Part shown: positions 51,020-61,176 of the stretch, piece by piece
How the letters are laid out: each line of letters opens with the position of its first letter
Position numbering within the stretch: the first letter of the stretch is position 1
Assembly: GCA_963769715.1 (NCBI GenBank)
Contig: CAVYNE010000004.1
Coordinates: 1-64,000, forward strand
DNA: 64,000 bases
DNA from: Palsa-504 sp963769715
GTDB taxonomy: Bacteria; Actinomycetota; Actinomycetes; Streptosporangiales; Streptosporangiaceae
Reading direction: 5' to 3'
Position numbers and translations under genes: made by a program
The notes under the pieces: model-generated
What the model was told of the DNA's origin: nothing
Database searches by the model: none
What the model saw: only the letters and a program-made list of their open reading frames with translations

Positions 51020-51810
51020 CCCGCCTGTTAGATGTCTAGGTCATGGCGGAGGCCGGTTGTTACCGCCCTCGATATTTGAACATCCAGCGGCTGAATTATC
51101 TGTGGACGATTCGGCACAGCTCAGCGAGGAGCGCAGACAACCTGATCACATAGCGTAACTGCCGACGTGACTTAAGGCGCGCGCGTACCCGCCGTTATCT
51201 TAAGTCCGTCTTGGGGTGTCTCTCATGTAGCTTGACGCACCCATAGGCCTGCGTGGTGGACACATTATCTTAAGTGTTGTCTCCGACGTAGCGGATGTGA
51301 GGCGCCCTACGCTGACCAGCGGCTCTCCTCTTCTCGATGCCGCTTTTGGCTCTTGTTCCCGCCCAGAACCTCACGTGGGAGACATGTCTCCCACGCAAAA
51401 ACCCCTCATGACCAGGGCTTCTCCTAAAACGACTTAAGATAACCGCCGATATGGCGCGGATGCTGACGGGTCGGCGTGATGGTCATAGCGCCGCAAGAAC
51501 GGATGTTCTGCGCCCGTGCTGAGCCCTGTTCGCTTGCTCTGGCGTGCGGGCCGACCGTCGCGGTGCCCGCCGTAAGAGTCGGGGTGGCGTCCATGACTGC
51601 CCTCGAGGTCGGCTTCGTCGCCGAGCTGCCGTCGTGGCGGCACGGGTCGGCTCGCGCAGCGGTTCGACTCGGCTGGCGTCACCGGCAAGCCAATTCTGCG
51701 CCGTTGGCTCTAGGATTGCCGCCCCGCCAGGAGAACATGGTTCGGTAACTACGATGCGCATTACTGCTCGGCGTTAAGTTCACTGGCCGGTACGCGATGG
51801 GAGCTTCGGT
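51020..51810. other. Gene-free accessory region with repeated motifs
   Basis: I see no protein-like frame on either strand. GC content is lower than in the neighbours. TTATCTTAAGT occurs at 51195-51205 and 51265-51275 (70 bases apart) and inverted at 51432-51442, with a related GACTTAAG at 51169-51176. A 22-bp palindrome lies at 51374-51395. Attachment-site remnants or regulator sites of the adjacent mobile element are the likeliest explanations. Confidence 0.55.
51374..51395. repeat. Perfect 22-bp palindrome
   Basis: The half-site CGTGGGAGACA is followed by its exact complement with no spacer. An A-run and CCCCTCATGACC follow. It could be a dimeric regulator or recombinase site, or a hairpin end of an insertion element. 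Confidence 0.75.
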
Positions 51811-52977
51811 ATGCACGCTCAGGGCGAGTCGATGGAGACCGTGGTGGTCCACGGCGGGGAACGGCGGCCGGGACCCGAAGGCTCGGTGGTCTACCCGATC
51901 TACCAGGGAACGGTGTACTCGGTCGACCCGGGGACCGGGTATCACGACATCCCTTACATCCGGCTGAGTTCCACGCCGTCTCAGCGGTACCTGCATGACA
52001 AGCTGGCCGCCCTGGAGGGCGCGCAGGCAGCGGTCGCGACCGCGTCGGGCATGGCGGCGGTGACGACCACGCTGCTGAGCGTGCTGCGCGCCGGGGATCA
52101 CCTGCTGGCCAGCGACTGCCTGTACGGCGGCACCCACGACTTCCTCACCCAGCGCGCCGGGGACCTCGGCTGGCGATACAGCTTCATCGACGTGCACCGC
52201 CCCGGGACCTGGGCCGCCGCGCGTACCCCGCAGACCAGGGCGTTCCTGGTCGAGACGATCACCAACCCGCTGATGCGGGTCGGGCTGCTGCGCGAGATCG
52301 CGGACTTCGCCCGCCGGGAGGGCCTGCTGTCGGTGATCGACAACACGTTCGCGACCCCGGTGAACTTCCGGCCGCTGCAGGCCGGGTTCGACCTGTGCTT
52401 CCACAGTGCCACCAAGTACCTGGGCGGGCATTCCGACCTGGTGGCCGGGGCCGTCATGGGCAGCGCGGAACTGATCGACCGGGTGCGCAGGACGCTCAAC
52501 CTCTACGGCGGCAGCCTGGACCCGCACACCGGGTTCCTGCTCGCCCGCGGCATCAAGACACTCGCCCTGCGGGTCCGTGCCCACAACGGCAACGCCACCG
52601 CGCTGGCCGGCTTCCTCGCCGGCCACCCGCAGGTCGCCGCCGTCAACTACCCTGGGCTCGCCTCCCACCCGGACCACAAGCACGCCGCGGAGCTGCTGTC
52701 CGGGTTCGGCGGCATGCTGAGCCTGCGGCTGGTCGGCGGCGAGGCAGCCGCGCAGGCGCTCCTGGACGCGGTGCAGCTGCCGTACGTGGCGCCGAGCCTG
52801 GGCGGCGTGGAGACGCTGATCACCCGGCCGGCCACCACCTCGCACGCCGGGATGAGCCCCGAGGACCGGGAGAGGCTCGGCATCACCGCCGACCTGATCC
52901 GGGTCAGCTGCGGCATCGAGGGAACACAGGACCTGATCGCCGACTTCGACCAGGCCCTGGCCAAGACTCAGCCCTAA
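51811..52977 (+). CDS. Cys/Met metabolism PLP enzyme (cystathionine synthase/lyase type)
   Basis: A 388-residue fold-type I PLP enzyme. The PLP lysine is Lys202 in FHSATKYLGGHSD. The Tyr49-x-Arg51 phosphate motif is in IPYIRLSSTPSQRYL. ATASGMAAVTTTLLS near 77 and VIDNTFATP near 175 are also typical, and GVETLITRPATTSHAGM carries the substrate Arg. The family includes cystathionine gamma-synthase, gamma-lyase and methionine gamma-lyase, and the sequence alone does not separate these. GGGAG lies eight bases before the ATG. No partner genes for sulphur metabolism are adjacent. Confidence 0.88.
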   Translation: MHAQGESMETVVVHGGERRPGPEGSVVYPIYQGTVYSVDPGTGYHDIPYIRLSSTPSQRYLHDKLAALEGAQAAVATASGMAAVTTTLLSVLRAGDHLLASDCLYGGTHDFLTQRAGDLGWRYSFIDVHRPGTWAAARTPQTRAFLVETITNPLMRVGLLREIADFARREGLLSVIDNTFATPVNFRPLQAGFDLCFHSATKYLGGHSDLVAGAVMGSAELIDRVRRTLNLYGGSLDPHTGFLLARGIKTLALRVRAHNGNATALAGFLAGHPQVAAVNYPGLASHPDHKHAAELLSGFGGMLSLRLVGGEAAAQALLDAVQLPYVAPSLGGVETLITRPATTSHAGMSPEDRERLGITADLIRVSCGIEGTQDLIADFDQALAKTQP

Positions 52978-53255
52978 CACAGTCATTGCCACGCGCACCT
53001 GTGCCAGCGCACCGAGAAGCAATCTGGACCAATCAAAGCACCGTCCGGCCACAAGCCGACGCAAGGACCCGGTCGCTAGCCCGCAACCCGCGGTGAAGAA
53101 CGCCGCCGGGGCCATGAGCCAGAACCGGGCGATCGGCGCGGCTGGAGATCGTCTGCGAAGGCCGGGAGGCCGCGCAGGAACAGGTAATCGGGGTGCTCTG
53201 CCCCGGGCAGGTGTCGCGGCGACGCTTTCACGTAGACGTCGGGGCTGTCGGTCGT

Positions 53256-53687
53256 TCAGGATGCCGGGGTGTGGTTGAACATCCAGCGGATGCCGTAGCG
53301 GTCCAGGATGACGCCCCAGTAGGAGCCCCACGGCATGTCGGCCATCGGGGATCCTTCCGAGCCGCCCTCGGACAGGGCGCCGTACAGGCGGTCGGCCTCG
53401 TCTCTGTCGTCGACGTCGAGGCAGAGGGTGGTGTTATTGCCGATACGGGTCTGCTGACCCATCGACCGGAGCATGTCCGTCGCCATCAGCACGTGGCCGC
53501 CGGTGATCGGGAGCTCGGCGTGCAGCACGAGGTTCCGCTCTTCAGCGGGCAGGTCGCCGGGCCCGGCGGCGGGCATGTCCGAGTAGCGGCTGAGCATAGT
53601 GACCTCGGTGCCGAAGGTCTTGGCGTAGAAGGCGAACGCCTCCTCGGTCTGGCCCTGGAAGTTGAGGTATGTGCTGACTCGTGCCAT
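53256..53687 (-). CDS. VOC/PhnB-like glyoxalase-fold protein
   Basis: A 143-residue single-domain protein of the PhnB-like branch of the vicinal oxygen chelate fold. MARVSTYLNFQGQTEEAFAFYAKTFG at the N-terminus, GGHVLMATDM in the middle and MPWGSYWGVILDRYGIRWMFN at the end are typical. Its role is unknown; related proteins include 3-demethylubiquinone methyltransferase-like proteins without activity. The ATG at 53687 follows AAGGAGCC. A longer frame to 53849 is excluded by that site. Confidence 0.88.
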   Translation of the reverse strand: MARVSTYLNFQGQTEEAFAFYAKTFGTEVTMLSRYSDMPAAGPGDLPAEERNLVLHAELPITGGHVLMATDMLRSMGQQTRIGNNTTLCLDVDDRDEADRLYGALSEGGSEGSPMADMPWGSYWGVILDRYGIRWMFNHTPAS

Positions 53688-54233
53688 GAGTGGCTCCTTC
53701 GCCTGGGACGCCCCCCGGGCGCCCCCATCATCGTCTGCCGGTGCAGACGCCCGGTCCACCGGGAATTCATCGCCGCCCCGGACGTCATCCGGGTGAAGGC
53801 CAGGTCGCGGCACAATATACGCCGGAGCAGGGACCCGATCGTAGCGCACATCGCCCTCGACCGGGGCCGCGTCGGCAGCCCTCGTCGGCGCAGATCGGGG
53901 TCTCAGGGGCGAGCTCGTGACTCGGTGCCCGAACTCCGGGTGAGCGCCTCATCGGCGAGCCGCCGCTGGGACTGGTCATTACGTGATCAACCCTGCTCGA
54001 CGGGTCACGACCAATAACCGCCGTTCTGTACGGTTGCGGCCTTATCGGCAGGGTCCAGCGATGGCGCGCAGAACGGGCCAATCTGCTCGCTGTCCCCGGC
54101 ATGTGACGGCCACACGGATAAGTCGCTGTGCGACCGCCCGGATTAATTCTGGTAAGGCGCTTGCCTGGCCGCCGGTGAAGTCCGTGTTCTGCCGGGGTTG
54201 CGGTGCCGCGCAATGAGCGTGGATGGTTGACCT
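53688..54233. other. Intergenic region without a recognisable gene
   Basis: No reading frame on either strand looks like a protein, and I found no RNA gene. It should contain the promoters of the divergent VOC and DUF4188 genes. A 7-bp CCGGGCG/CGCCCGG pair lies at about 53718-53755, with no other structure. Confidence 0.45.
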
Positions 54234-54743
54234 GTGACACGCGCACTGAACCGGACGACGGCCGACCTGTCGTCCTACCCCGACCTCGTGGTGATCTACC
54301 TGGGGATGAGGGTCAACGAGCCGAGGGGCGTGAGGACCCTCATGTCGTTCGGTCCGAAGATCCGCAAGTCGGTGGAAGCGCAGCCCGACGGTCTGCTGCT
54401 GCACGAGAACCTGCTGTTCTCGCTGTTCCCGCCGCATGCGGGAATGCGTCAGTACTGGCGTGACTTCGACTCCCTCGAGCGCTGGGCCCGGTCCTTGCCG
54501 CACCAGCAGTGGTGGCAGCAGTTCCTGCGAGACAGGGGCGGCACCGGCTTTTGGCATGAGACCTACTTCCGCGGCGGCCAGATAGAGTCGGTCTACATCG
54601 ACATGCCGGGGACCGGCCTGGCCAAGTTCGCCCCGGTCACGCCTGCCCGTGGCTCGCTGTTTTCCGCCCGCCGCCGCCTCGGCATGCGGGAAGGAAGCGA
54701 ACCGCCGCCGGGTATCCCGGAAGAAGAGTTGTATCAGCGGTGA
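54234..54743 (+). CDS. DUF4188 family protein
   Basis: A 169-residue protein. VVIYLGMRVNEPRGVRTLMSFGPKI, the MRQYWRDFDSLERWARS segment and the FWHETYFRGGQIESVYIDMP segment match DUF4188, a ferredoxin-like-fold family related in layout to small monooxygenase/dehydratase domains. The function is unknown. GTG start without a clear ribosome site. A single gene flanked by intergenic DNA on both sides. Confidence 0.78.
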   Translation: MTRALNRTTADLSSYPDLVVIYLGMRVNEPRGVRTLMSFGPKIRKSVEAQPDGLLLHENLLFSLFPPHAGMRQYWRDFDSLERWARSLPHQQWWQQFLRDRGGTGFWHETYFRGGQIESVYIDMPGTGLAKFAPVTPARGSLFSARRRLGMREGSEPPPGIPEEELYQR

Positions 54744-55150
54744 GGACACGGAGGGCCGATCGGCCTTGGGTCAGCGCTGCACGCACCGACATCACCTGCG
54801 CGGTCCGCCCGGGTTGATGGACCGTGTCGTGGCGGACCGTTAGTAAGGCCCTGGGCAATTGCATGCAAGACCCGCTTTATTCTGGTCGCCGTCTGCGGCG
54901 TCGGCTTGACTTATAAGCAGCAAGCAGATGTGGTCGTTCTGTCTCGCAGAGCTCGGGTGGACTTCAGGACAGGCCGATCCTCCGCTGACTGCGGTAGTAA
55001 GCGGTCGCTTTGGCCTCCGCCAGTGGCTGCACCAGTGCCGTGCCAGGCGACTTTTGCGGTCCCCGGAGCCTATCTCGCTAGGGCTGTCGCATCCGCGGCC
55101 TGGTCGTCGCCGCCTGTTGATCAACAGGTTGTCTGGGCCGGGTGCGTTAG
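54744..55150. other. Intergenic region between DUF4188 and the ABC transporter
   Basis: No supported gene. A perfect 16-bp palindrome, CCTGTTGATCAACAGG, at 55113-55128 lies 23 bases after the stop of the leftward ATPase gene and may help end that transcript. GGCCGATCGGCC at about 54752-54763 is a second short palindrome. Confidence 0.5.
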
Positions 55151-55903
55151 TCAGCCCAGCTGGCTTATGTGCCGGATGATGTCCTGTACCGGGCGGTCCC
55201 TGGTGAGCTGGATGTCGTCGATGACTGCGCCGTCGCGGAGCCGGATCAGGCGTTCGGATCTGGCGGCGATCTGCGGGTCGTGGGAGGCGAGCAGGATTGT
55301 CATGTGGTGTTCGGCGCGGAGCCTGGCGAGCAGGTCGAGGATCTCGGTGGCGTTGGCGGAGTCGAGGTTGCCGGTTGGCTCGTCGGCGAGCAGCAGTGCG
55401 GGGGTGTTGATCAAGGCGCGGGCGATGGCGATGCGCTGCTGTTCGCCGCCGGACATTCGTGCTGGCAGGGAGCGTTCGCGTCCGGCGAGGCCGACTGCTG
55501 CCAGCAGCTGGCTGGCCCGGTCGCGCTTGTCCCAGCGGGTGCGGTAGGGCAGGACTGGTGCGATGACGTTGTCCAGGGCGGTCAGGCCGGGCAGGAGGTT
55601 GTAGCGCTGGAAGACGAAGCCGATGGTGCGCCGGTAGTCGGCCTGGGCGGCGCCGCGCAGGGCGGTGACTTCGGTGCCGTTGCTGATGATCACGCCGGAG
55701 TCGGGCCGTTCGATCGCGCCGATCATGTGCAGCATCGTTGACTTGCCCGAGCCTGAGGCGCCGGTCAGCGCGACGAACGCGCCTGCCTCGATGGTGAAGG
55801 TGACGTTGTCGGCGGCGACCACCTGCCCGCCCTGGCCGGTGCCGTAGCGTTTGCAGACGCCGCGCAGCTCAAGTACGCCGCTGCCGGGGGCACTCGCAGC
55901 CAT
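55151..55903 (-). CDS. MacB/LolD-type ABC transporter ATP-binding protein
   Basis: A 250-residue ATPase: Walker A GASGSGKST (48-56), a FQRYNLLPGLTALDNV Q-loop region, signature MSGGEQQRIAIARAL, Walker B LLLADEPTGNLDS and switch histidine in LLASHDPQ. It pairs with the FtsX-type permease upstream to form a MacB-like transporter that moves lipids, peptides or drugs by mechanotransmission. ATG 55903 has GAGGAG eight bases upstream, inside the end of the original permease gene. Because of a frameshift in the permease, this gene is also in frame with it, giving one continuous 1161-codon frame. Confidence 0.9.
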   Translation of the reverse strand: MAASAPGSGVLELRGVCKRYGTGQGGQVVAADNVTFTIEAGAFVALTGASGSGKSTMLHMIGAIERPDSGVIISNGTEVTALRGAAQADYRRTIGFVFQRYNLLPGLTALDNVIAPVLPYRTRWDKRDRASQLLAAVGLAGRERSLPARMSGGEQQRIAIARALINTPALLLADEPTGNLDSANATEILDLLARLRAEHHMTILLASHDPQIAARSERLIRLRDGAVIDDIQLTRDRPVQDIIRHISQLG

Positions 55904-55908
55904 GTCGG

Positions 55909-58636
55909 TTACTCCTCTGCTAGCAGGTGGGCGAGGGGCAGGCGGCGCAGCAGCGCGGCGGGCAGCAGCGCGGCCGCGGCGGTGATGATGATCCCGGCTG
56001 CTGCGGCGGCGGCTGCGATGGCCAGCAGCCCGGCGGGCAGCTGCCCGGCGAACCAGGCGGCGGCTGCCAGCCCGGCTGCGGCGCCGGCTGAGCGAGCCGG
56101 CGACGCCGATGATCGCGCCCTCGGTGATCACCAGCCGGGCCAGCGCGGTGTCCCGCCAGCCGAAGCTGCGGATGGTGGCCAGCTCGGCTGCGCGTTCTGT
56201 GATGTTCAGGAACACCACGTCGGCGACGGCCAGCACCCCGAGTGCGACCGTCGCCCCGGCCGCGATGTAGTCAACGCCTCTGACCTGCACCGCGACGGCG
56301 TCGCCGAGCAGCGATCCGACGACCACCCCGCGGAAGGCGAAGGTGACTGCGGTCAGCAGCGTCAGCGCGGCGATGCCGGTGGCCAGGCTGACTACCCCGA
56401 TCAGGGTGCGGCCGGGGGTGCGGGCCACGTTGAGCAGCGCCAGCGAGGTGATCCCGCGGGGCTGGTGCGCGCGGCGGACCGCGAGCACCGGCGGCCGGAC
56501 CGAGCTGACCGGGTCGGCCCGGGCGGCCAGCCAGGCCGGCGCCAGGCCGCCGGCCACGGCCACCGCGATCGCGACGGGCACCGCCAGCAGCGCCCGTCCC
56601 GGCGAGGCGCTCAGGCCGAGGGCGGCCGAGACCGGCACCGCGATCACCGCGGCCAGCAGCCCGGCGGCAAGCCCGATCCCGGCCAGCTCGCCCAGCACGG
56701 TCGCGAACAGCCGCGACCGGCGCCAGCCGAGCGCGGCGAGCACTCCCAGCTCGCGCCGCCGCCCGCGCACCGCCGCGGTAGCGGCGTTGCCGACGAACAG
56801 CACGCACACCACCAGGATCAGCGTGAACAGCACCACGCTGGTCTTATCCACCGCGTTCAGGATCGCCACCGCGACGCCCTTTTTCACCCAGTTCTCGGTC
56901 AGGGTCAGCGGCGGCTGCCCGGACTTGCCCGCGGGCAGGTCGATGGTCACCGGTGAGGGTGAGGAGCCGGCCACGACGTCCACGTCCAGGCCGGTGCGCT
57001 GCTCGATCTGCTGCGCGACCGCGTTGACGCGCTCCCGCGACAGCGGATCCGGCCCGGTGACGCCCGCGACCCGGACCCGGATCACGCTGATCGGATCAGC
57101 GGCCGGCACGCCGGTGTAGACCTGGGTGTTCTCCAGCGCCGGCAGCGCCGCCAGCGTGGTGATCAGGTTCACCGGCTGGCTGACCAGGCCACCCAGGTTC
57201 TGGCTGGGCAGCAGGTCGCCCCCGTGCAGCACCCGGCGGCTGGCCGCGGTAGCCGGCGCCGCGACCACCGGCTTGTACCCGCCCAGCGGCACCCGCGACA
57301 GCGGGTCAAACGACCTGATCCTGGCTGGATCAAACACGCCAGCGACCTTGATCAGGGCGTCCGGGGAACCGCCGGGCAGCGCGGCCCGCGCGGTCGCCTT
57401 CACGGCGTGCGCGGTCACCGTCCGGTACTGGCTGTCCTCGTCGTCCACGGCGACCTGAAACGTGCTGCCGGTGTTCCAGACCGACGGGGGGTTGACCATC
57501 TGACGCGGTGTCAGCGCCCCGTCCTTAGTGCGCTGGTAGTCCACCGGGCCGACGGACCAGTAGCCGGCGATGGAAGTGCCCGTGAAGGAGCCCCCTGTTG
57601 CGGGCTTGAACGTGCTGGTCCCAAGCCCCTTGAGCACGGCGGCGTAGGCCTGCTGGGCCGTGGTGCGCACGGTGGCCACCGTGCGGCCGGGAGCCGAGGC
57701 CTGCGCGCTCGCCCAGCCAGCGTTCATCTCAGGCATCGCAGACGGTGCCGTGAGCTGCTGCACGGTGGTCTGCGCGTACTCGTTCATGCCGCTGGCGGAG
57801 GAGGCCAGTACCGGCAATTGCACACCGCCGTCAACGCCGGCGTTCTCCTTCAGGTAACTGCCGGAGACAACCGCCTTGTCCAGCCCGTCCAGCTTCGCCT
57901 CGGCGGCCGGGTCGATGGCCGCGATCAGCACCGGGATGGTCCAGCTGACGTAGTAGCCGGCCTCGGGGTGGGGGACCCCCGGCAGGTCGTACTGGTTCAC
58001 CCGGGACCAGCAGCTTGTGTGGGACTGCGCGGCCGTGCCGAACGGGTTCGTTCCCGGTGTCAGGATGACGTTCCCCGTCAGCTTGCATCCCGGTCCGGTG
58101 CCGTCGGTCGGGGTTCCGCCGTTCGGAGCGCCCGTGAGCGGACGCGGCGTCACGTACAGGTATGACGGCGGCTGCGCGACGCGGCTGGCGCCGTTGCCGC
58201 TGACCCAGGTGGTGGAGATCCGGTAGAGCTGGCGGCCGGACCCGGCCAGCGCGGCGGCGGGCACCGGCACGAACAAGCCGGCCTCGAGCTGCGTGTAGCC
58301 GACCATCGCTATCGGCGCGGCGACCTGAACCCCCGGCACCTGCTGGATCTGGTGGTACTGCGCCATCGTGATCCCGCCGTAAATGCCCGCCAGGAAATCC
58401 GGCTGCACCGTGCCGGTCCGGTTCTCCACCGCGGTCCTGGCCCCCCTCGGCCGGACCAGGATGTCGTAGGCGGGCACGAAGTGCGCCGACACCGTGCCGA
58501 CCGTGCGCAGCTGCGCGGTCTGCGACGCCGCGGTCAGCACGGTGAACCCGGTCGCCGCGACCAGCACCCCGGTAATCAGCGCCAGCGTCCGGGCCAGCCG
58601 GAACCGCACCTGCGACCAGGCGAGCCTGCCCATCAC
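55909..58636 (-). pseudogene. FtsX/MacB-type ABC permease, frameshifted near its 3' end
   Basis: About 900 residues: an N-terminal membrane helix (residues 12-35), a large outer domain (to about 590), an FtsX domain with three helices (about 600-720), a second FtsX segment (from about 760), then a break. After VAGSL, at about 56089, one extra base shifts the frame into an Arg-rich stretch. Removing it restores AGAAAGLAAAAWFAGQLPAG, a last membrane helix and the stop TAA at 55909-55911. The change abolishes the permease stop and joins the frame to the ATPase. GTG 58636 or ATG 58633 is the start. Mutation, sequence error or a real fusion are all possible. Confidence 0.75.
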
Positions 58637-58738
58637 CGCACCCCTCGCTGCCGTGCCTGTCCCCGGGCTGGCGCCGGCCGGGGGCTGGGACTATGCTCAC
58701 CCCTTACATAGTGACAATGCAAGGATGACACCGGATCG

Positions 58739-58757
58739 TTACCTAGCGGCAAGGTAA
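58739..58757. promoter_or_regulatory. Inverted repeat before padR, likely operator
   Basis: TTACCT and AGGTAA flank a 7-base spacer (AGCGGCA), ending five bases before the PadR ATG and overlapping its ribosome site. A PadR protein bound here would control its own gene and probably the divergent ABC transporter. Confidence 0.6.
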
Positions 58758-58762
58758 GGCGC

Positions 58763-59347
58763 ATGCCCCTGCACCACGCGGTACTGGCCCTGCTGTCGGC
58801 CAAGCCAGCCCACGGCTACGAGCTCAAGACCAGCTTCGAGCAGGCCGTCGGCGACCAGTGGGGCGGGCTGAACATCGGCCACCTGTACCAGATACTCGAC
58901 CGGCTCTCCCGCGACGGCCTGATCGACTCCCAGCGCCAGCCGCAGCAGGTCAAGCCCGACCGCGTCATCCACCGCCTCACCCCGGCCGGCCGCGCCGAGC
59001 TCGACCGCTGGCTCGCCGAGCCAGCCATCCCCGCCCGCGGCTACCGCGACGACTTCTTCCTCAAGATCATGGCCGCTGTCCGCTCCGCCGACCCCGCCAC
59101 GCTGCCCGCCGTGCTCAGCCGGCAGCGCGCCCACCTGCTGCGCCAACTGCACGCCCTGGCCGACGCCCGGGCCATCACCAGCACCACAGCCGTCGAGTCG
59201 CTGCTCATCACCGCAGCCGGACTGCACATCCGCGCCGACCTCGGCGTGGTCGACGCCGCCGAGAAAACCCTCACCACCCATTCCGCCGCACCCGCCAGCG
59301 AGCAGTCATCGCCGGGCATGACACCACCGCAGAGCGCAGCGGGCTAA
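58763..59347 (+). CDS. PadR family transcriptional regulator
   Basis: A 194-residue PadR regulator. The winged helix is ALLSAKPAHGYELKTSFEQ, then NIGHLYQILDRLSRDGLIDSQ with a VIHRLTPAGRAELDRWL wing. The C-terminal dimer helices carry RDDFFLKIMAAVRSADP. The tail after residue 170 is low-complexity. It diverges from the MacB-type transporter, a frequent arrangement in which PadR proteins repress exporters until they bind the exported compound. Confidence 0.9.
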   Translation: MPLHHAVLALLSAKPAHGYELKTSFEQAVGDQWGGLNIGHLYQILDRLSRDGLIDSQRQPQQVKPDRVIHRLTPAGRAELDRWLAEPAIPARGYRDDFFLKIMAAVRSADPATLPAVLSRQRAHLLRQLHALADARAITSTTAVESLLITAAGLHIRADLGVVDAAEKTLTTHSAAPASEQSSPGMTPPQSAAG

Positions 59348-59686
59348 CCCCGGACCCTCAGCCTCCTGGCCGGACTTGATGCGGGTCAGGGCCGAAGTCG
59401 TATTTCACGGCCGTGTCCTTCCCGGGCCGTTCAGCGGGTCTGCAGTGTCATAGACCGTTTTGTGTGATGCCAAGGGCTTGCAGTGCCAGCGGCAACGGGT
59501 ATGTGGCTATCCGGACACACAGAACTGGCTGATCGGCGCGCGCCTAAGTAGGCGAGCTGGCGAGATATCAGCCGCGCGTAATCGGCGATCTGATCGGTCT
59601 GGCCACAGTCAGGCCAACAGGGTCGGTCGCGCTCCGTGACAGCTAGAGCCGCGCAAAGAGCGCTGCCGTTAATCATGGCACTAGGG
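59348..59686. other. Intergenic region left of the insertion sequence
   Basis: No supported gene is present. The stretch is somewhat less GC-rich than its neighbours and leads into the insertion sequence. I found no partner repeat or other structure. Confidence 0.45.
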
Positions 59687-61018
59687 CCTGTCTTAAATTA
59701 ACTTGTACATCTTCTGATGTCGGGATCATGCTTTTGGTATGGCCATTGTCATGGAGATCGATGAGCAGGTGCTGGCGGCGAAGTTTGACACGATCCTGCC
59801 TCATCTGGATGAGCGGCAGCGGCGGCTGCTGATGGCGGCTGAGGCCAGGTCGCTGGGATATGGGGGCATCGCGCTGGTGGCACGGGCGGCCGGGGTGTCG
59901 CGGGTGACGGTGACCGCCGGGGTGGATGAGCTGGATGGCGGCGCGGAGCCGCTGGGCGGGCGGGCGCGGCGGCCGGGTGGCGGCCGCAAGCCGCTGACCG
60001 GTATCGACACGGGCCTGCTAGATGCCCTGGACGCGCTGGTGGAGCCGGAAACCCGCGGCGATCCGATGACCCGCCTCCGGTGGACCACCAAGTCCACCAG
60101 GAACCTGGCGGACGAGCTGGGGAACCAGGGGCACCAGGTCTCTCATCACAGTGTCGGCAAGCTGCTGGCCGGGCCGCTGGATTACAGCCTGCAGGGCAAC
60201 GCCAAGACGCTGGAAGGCCGCCAGCACCCGGACCGCGACGCCCAGTTCCGCTACATCGCCCGCCGCGTCGCGGCGGCGCTGGCCGCCGACGAGCCGGTGA
60301 TCAGCGTGGACGCGAAGAAGAAGGAGCTGATCGGCCGGTACGCCCGCGCGGGCCGCGAATGGCGCCCGTCCGGTGACCCGCGCCGCGCTGATGTCCACGA
60401 TTTCCCCGGCGAGCAGGGCAAGGCGGTGCCCTATGGCGTGTACGACCTGGGCGCCGACGCCGGCTGGGTGTCGGTGGGCAGCGACGGCGACACCGCCCAG
60501 TTCGCCGTCCAGACCATCCGGCGCTGGTGGGACAGCGTCGGCGCGATCGCTTACCCCGGTACCGCGTCGCTCCTGATCACCGCCGACGCGGGCGGCTCCA
60601 ATGGCTACCGGCTGCGGCTGTGGAAGAAGGAACTCGCTGCTCTCGCCGACGCTACCGGCCTGGCGATCACGGTCTGCCACATGCCGCCGGGCACGTCCAA
60701 GTGGAACAAGATAGAGCACCGGCTGTTCAGCTACATCTCGATGAACTGGGCCGGGCAGCCCCTGACCAGCCACCAAGTCGCCGTGAACCTCATCGCCGGA
60801 ACCACCACCCGCACCGGCCTGACCGTCCGCGCCGAACGCGACACCAGCACCTACCCGCGCGGCATCAAGATCACCGACCGCGAGATGAAGACGCTGACCG
60901 CGCAGTACCTCACCCCGCATGACTGGCACGGCGAGTGGAACTACACCATCACCCCGGCCCGCGCACCCAGTTGAGCGTGTTGTTCATTTCCAGCGACCTA
61001 TGTGCAGGTAAATAGGCC
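59687..61018 (+). mobile_element. ISAzo13-family insertion sequence (ends approximate)
   Basis: The limits are set around the transposase gene by a weak inverted similarity: GGCCTGTCTTAAATT begins at 59687 and, on the other strand, GGCCTATTTACC begins at 61018. Only about seven of the first ten bases match, and no target duplication is clear, so the ends are tentative. The IS separates the PadR gene from the integrative-element genes to the right. Confidence 0.6.
59739..60974 (+). CDS. ISAzo13 family transposase
   Basis: A 411-residue DDE transposase. An N-terminal helix-turn-helix (ALVARAAGVSRVTVTAGVDEL, about 45-65) precedes GGGRKPL. Catalytic residues are likely the Asp in VISVDAKKKELIG, the Asp in LLITADAGGSNGYR and the Glu in WNKIEHRLFSYI. 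These sequence blocks are hallmark segments of ISAzo13 transposases. It appears full length and uninterrupted. ATG 59739 has no good ribosome site; ATG 59751 is possible. Confidence 0.88.
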   Translation: MAIVMEIDEQVLAAKFDTILPHLDERQRRLLMAAEARSLGYGGIALVARAAGVSRVTVTAGVDELDGGAEPLGGRARRPGGGRKPLTGIDTGLLDALDALVEPETRGDPMTRLRWTTKSTRNLADELGNQGHQVSHHSVGKLLAGPLDYSLQGNAKTLEGRQHPDRDAQFRYIARRVAAALAADEPVISVDAKKKELIGRYARAGREWRPSGDPRRADVHDFPGEQGKAVPYGVYDLGADAGWVSVGSDGDTAQFAVQTIRRWWDSVGAIAYPGTASLLITADAGGSNGYRLRLWKKELAALADATGLAITVCHMPPGTSKWNKIEHRLFSYISMNWAGQPLTSHQVAVNLIAGTTTRTGLTVRAERDTSTYPRGIKITDREMKTLTAQYLTPHDWHGEWNYTITPARAPS

Positions 61019-61176
61019 GCTAACACCGGTCCTGCGGCCCGCAGCTTCTATTGTCAGCACAAGCTTGTGGTGACCTGGGATTTTCCGCCGGTCAGGTCGG
61101 CCGCCGGGGAGCACGTCCGCGCGGCGGGGGCAGCCTTCATCTTCCTGGTGCCGCCGGTACCAGGGCCGGGAGAGCG

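Noticed and set aside
51434..51777. Overlapping frames of 77-92 codons on both strands
   Set aside because: They overlap each other, lack ribosome sites and show no family features, so the stretch is treated as non-coding.
54840..55124. 94-codon minus-strand frame after the ABC ATPase
   Set aside because: Composition is not protein-like and it crosses a palindrome. Nothing supports expression.
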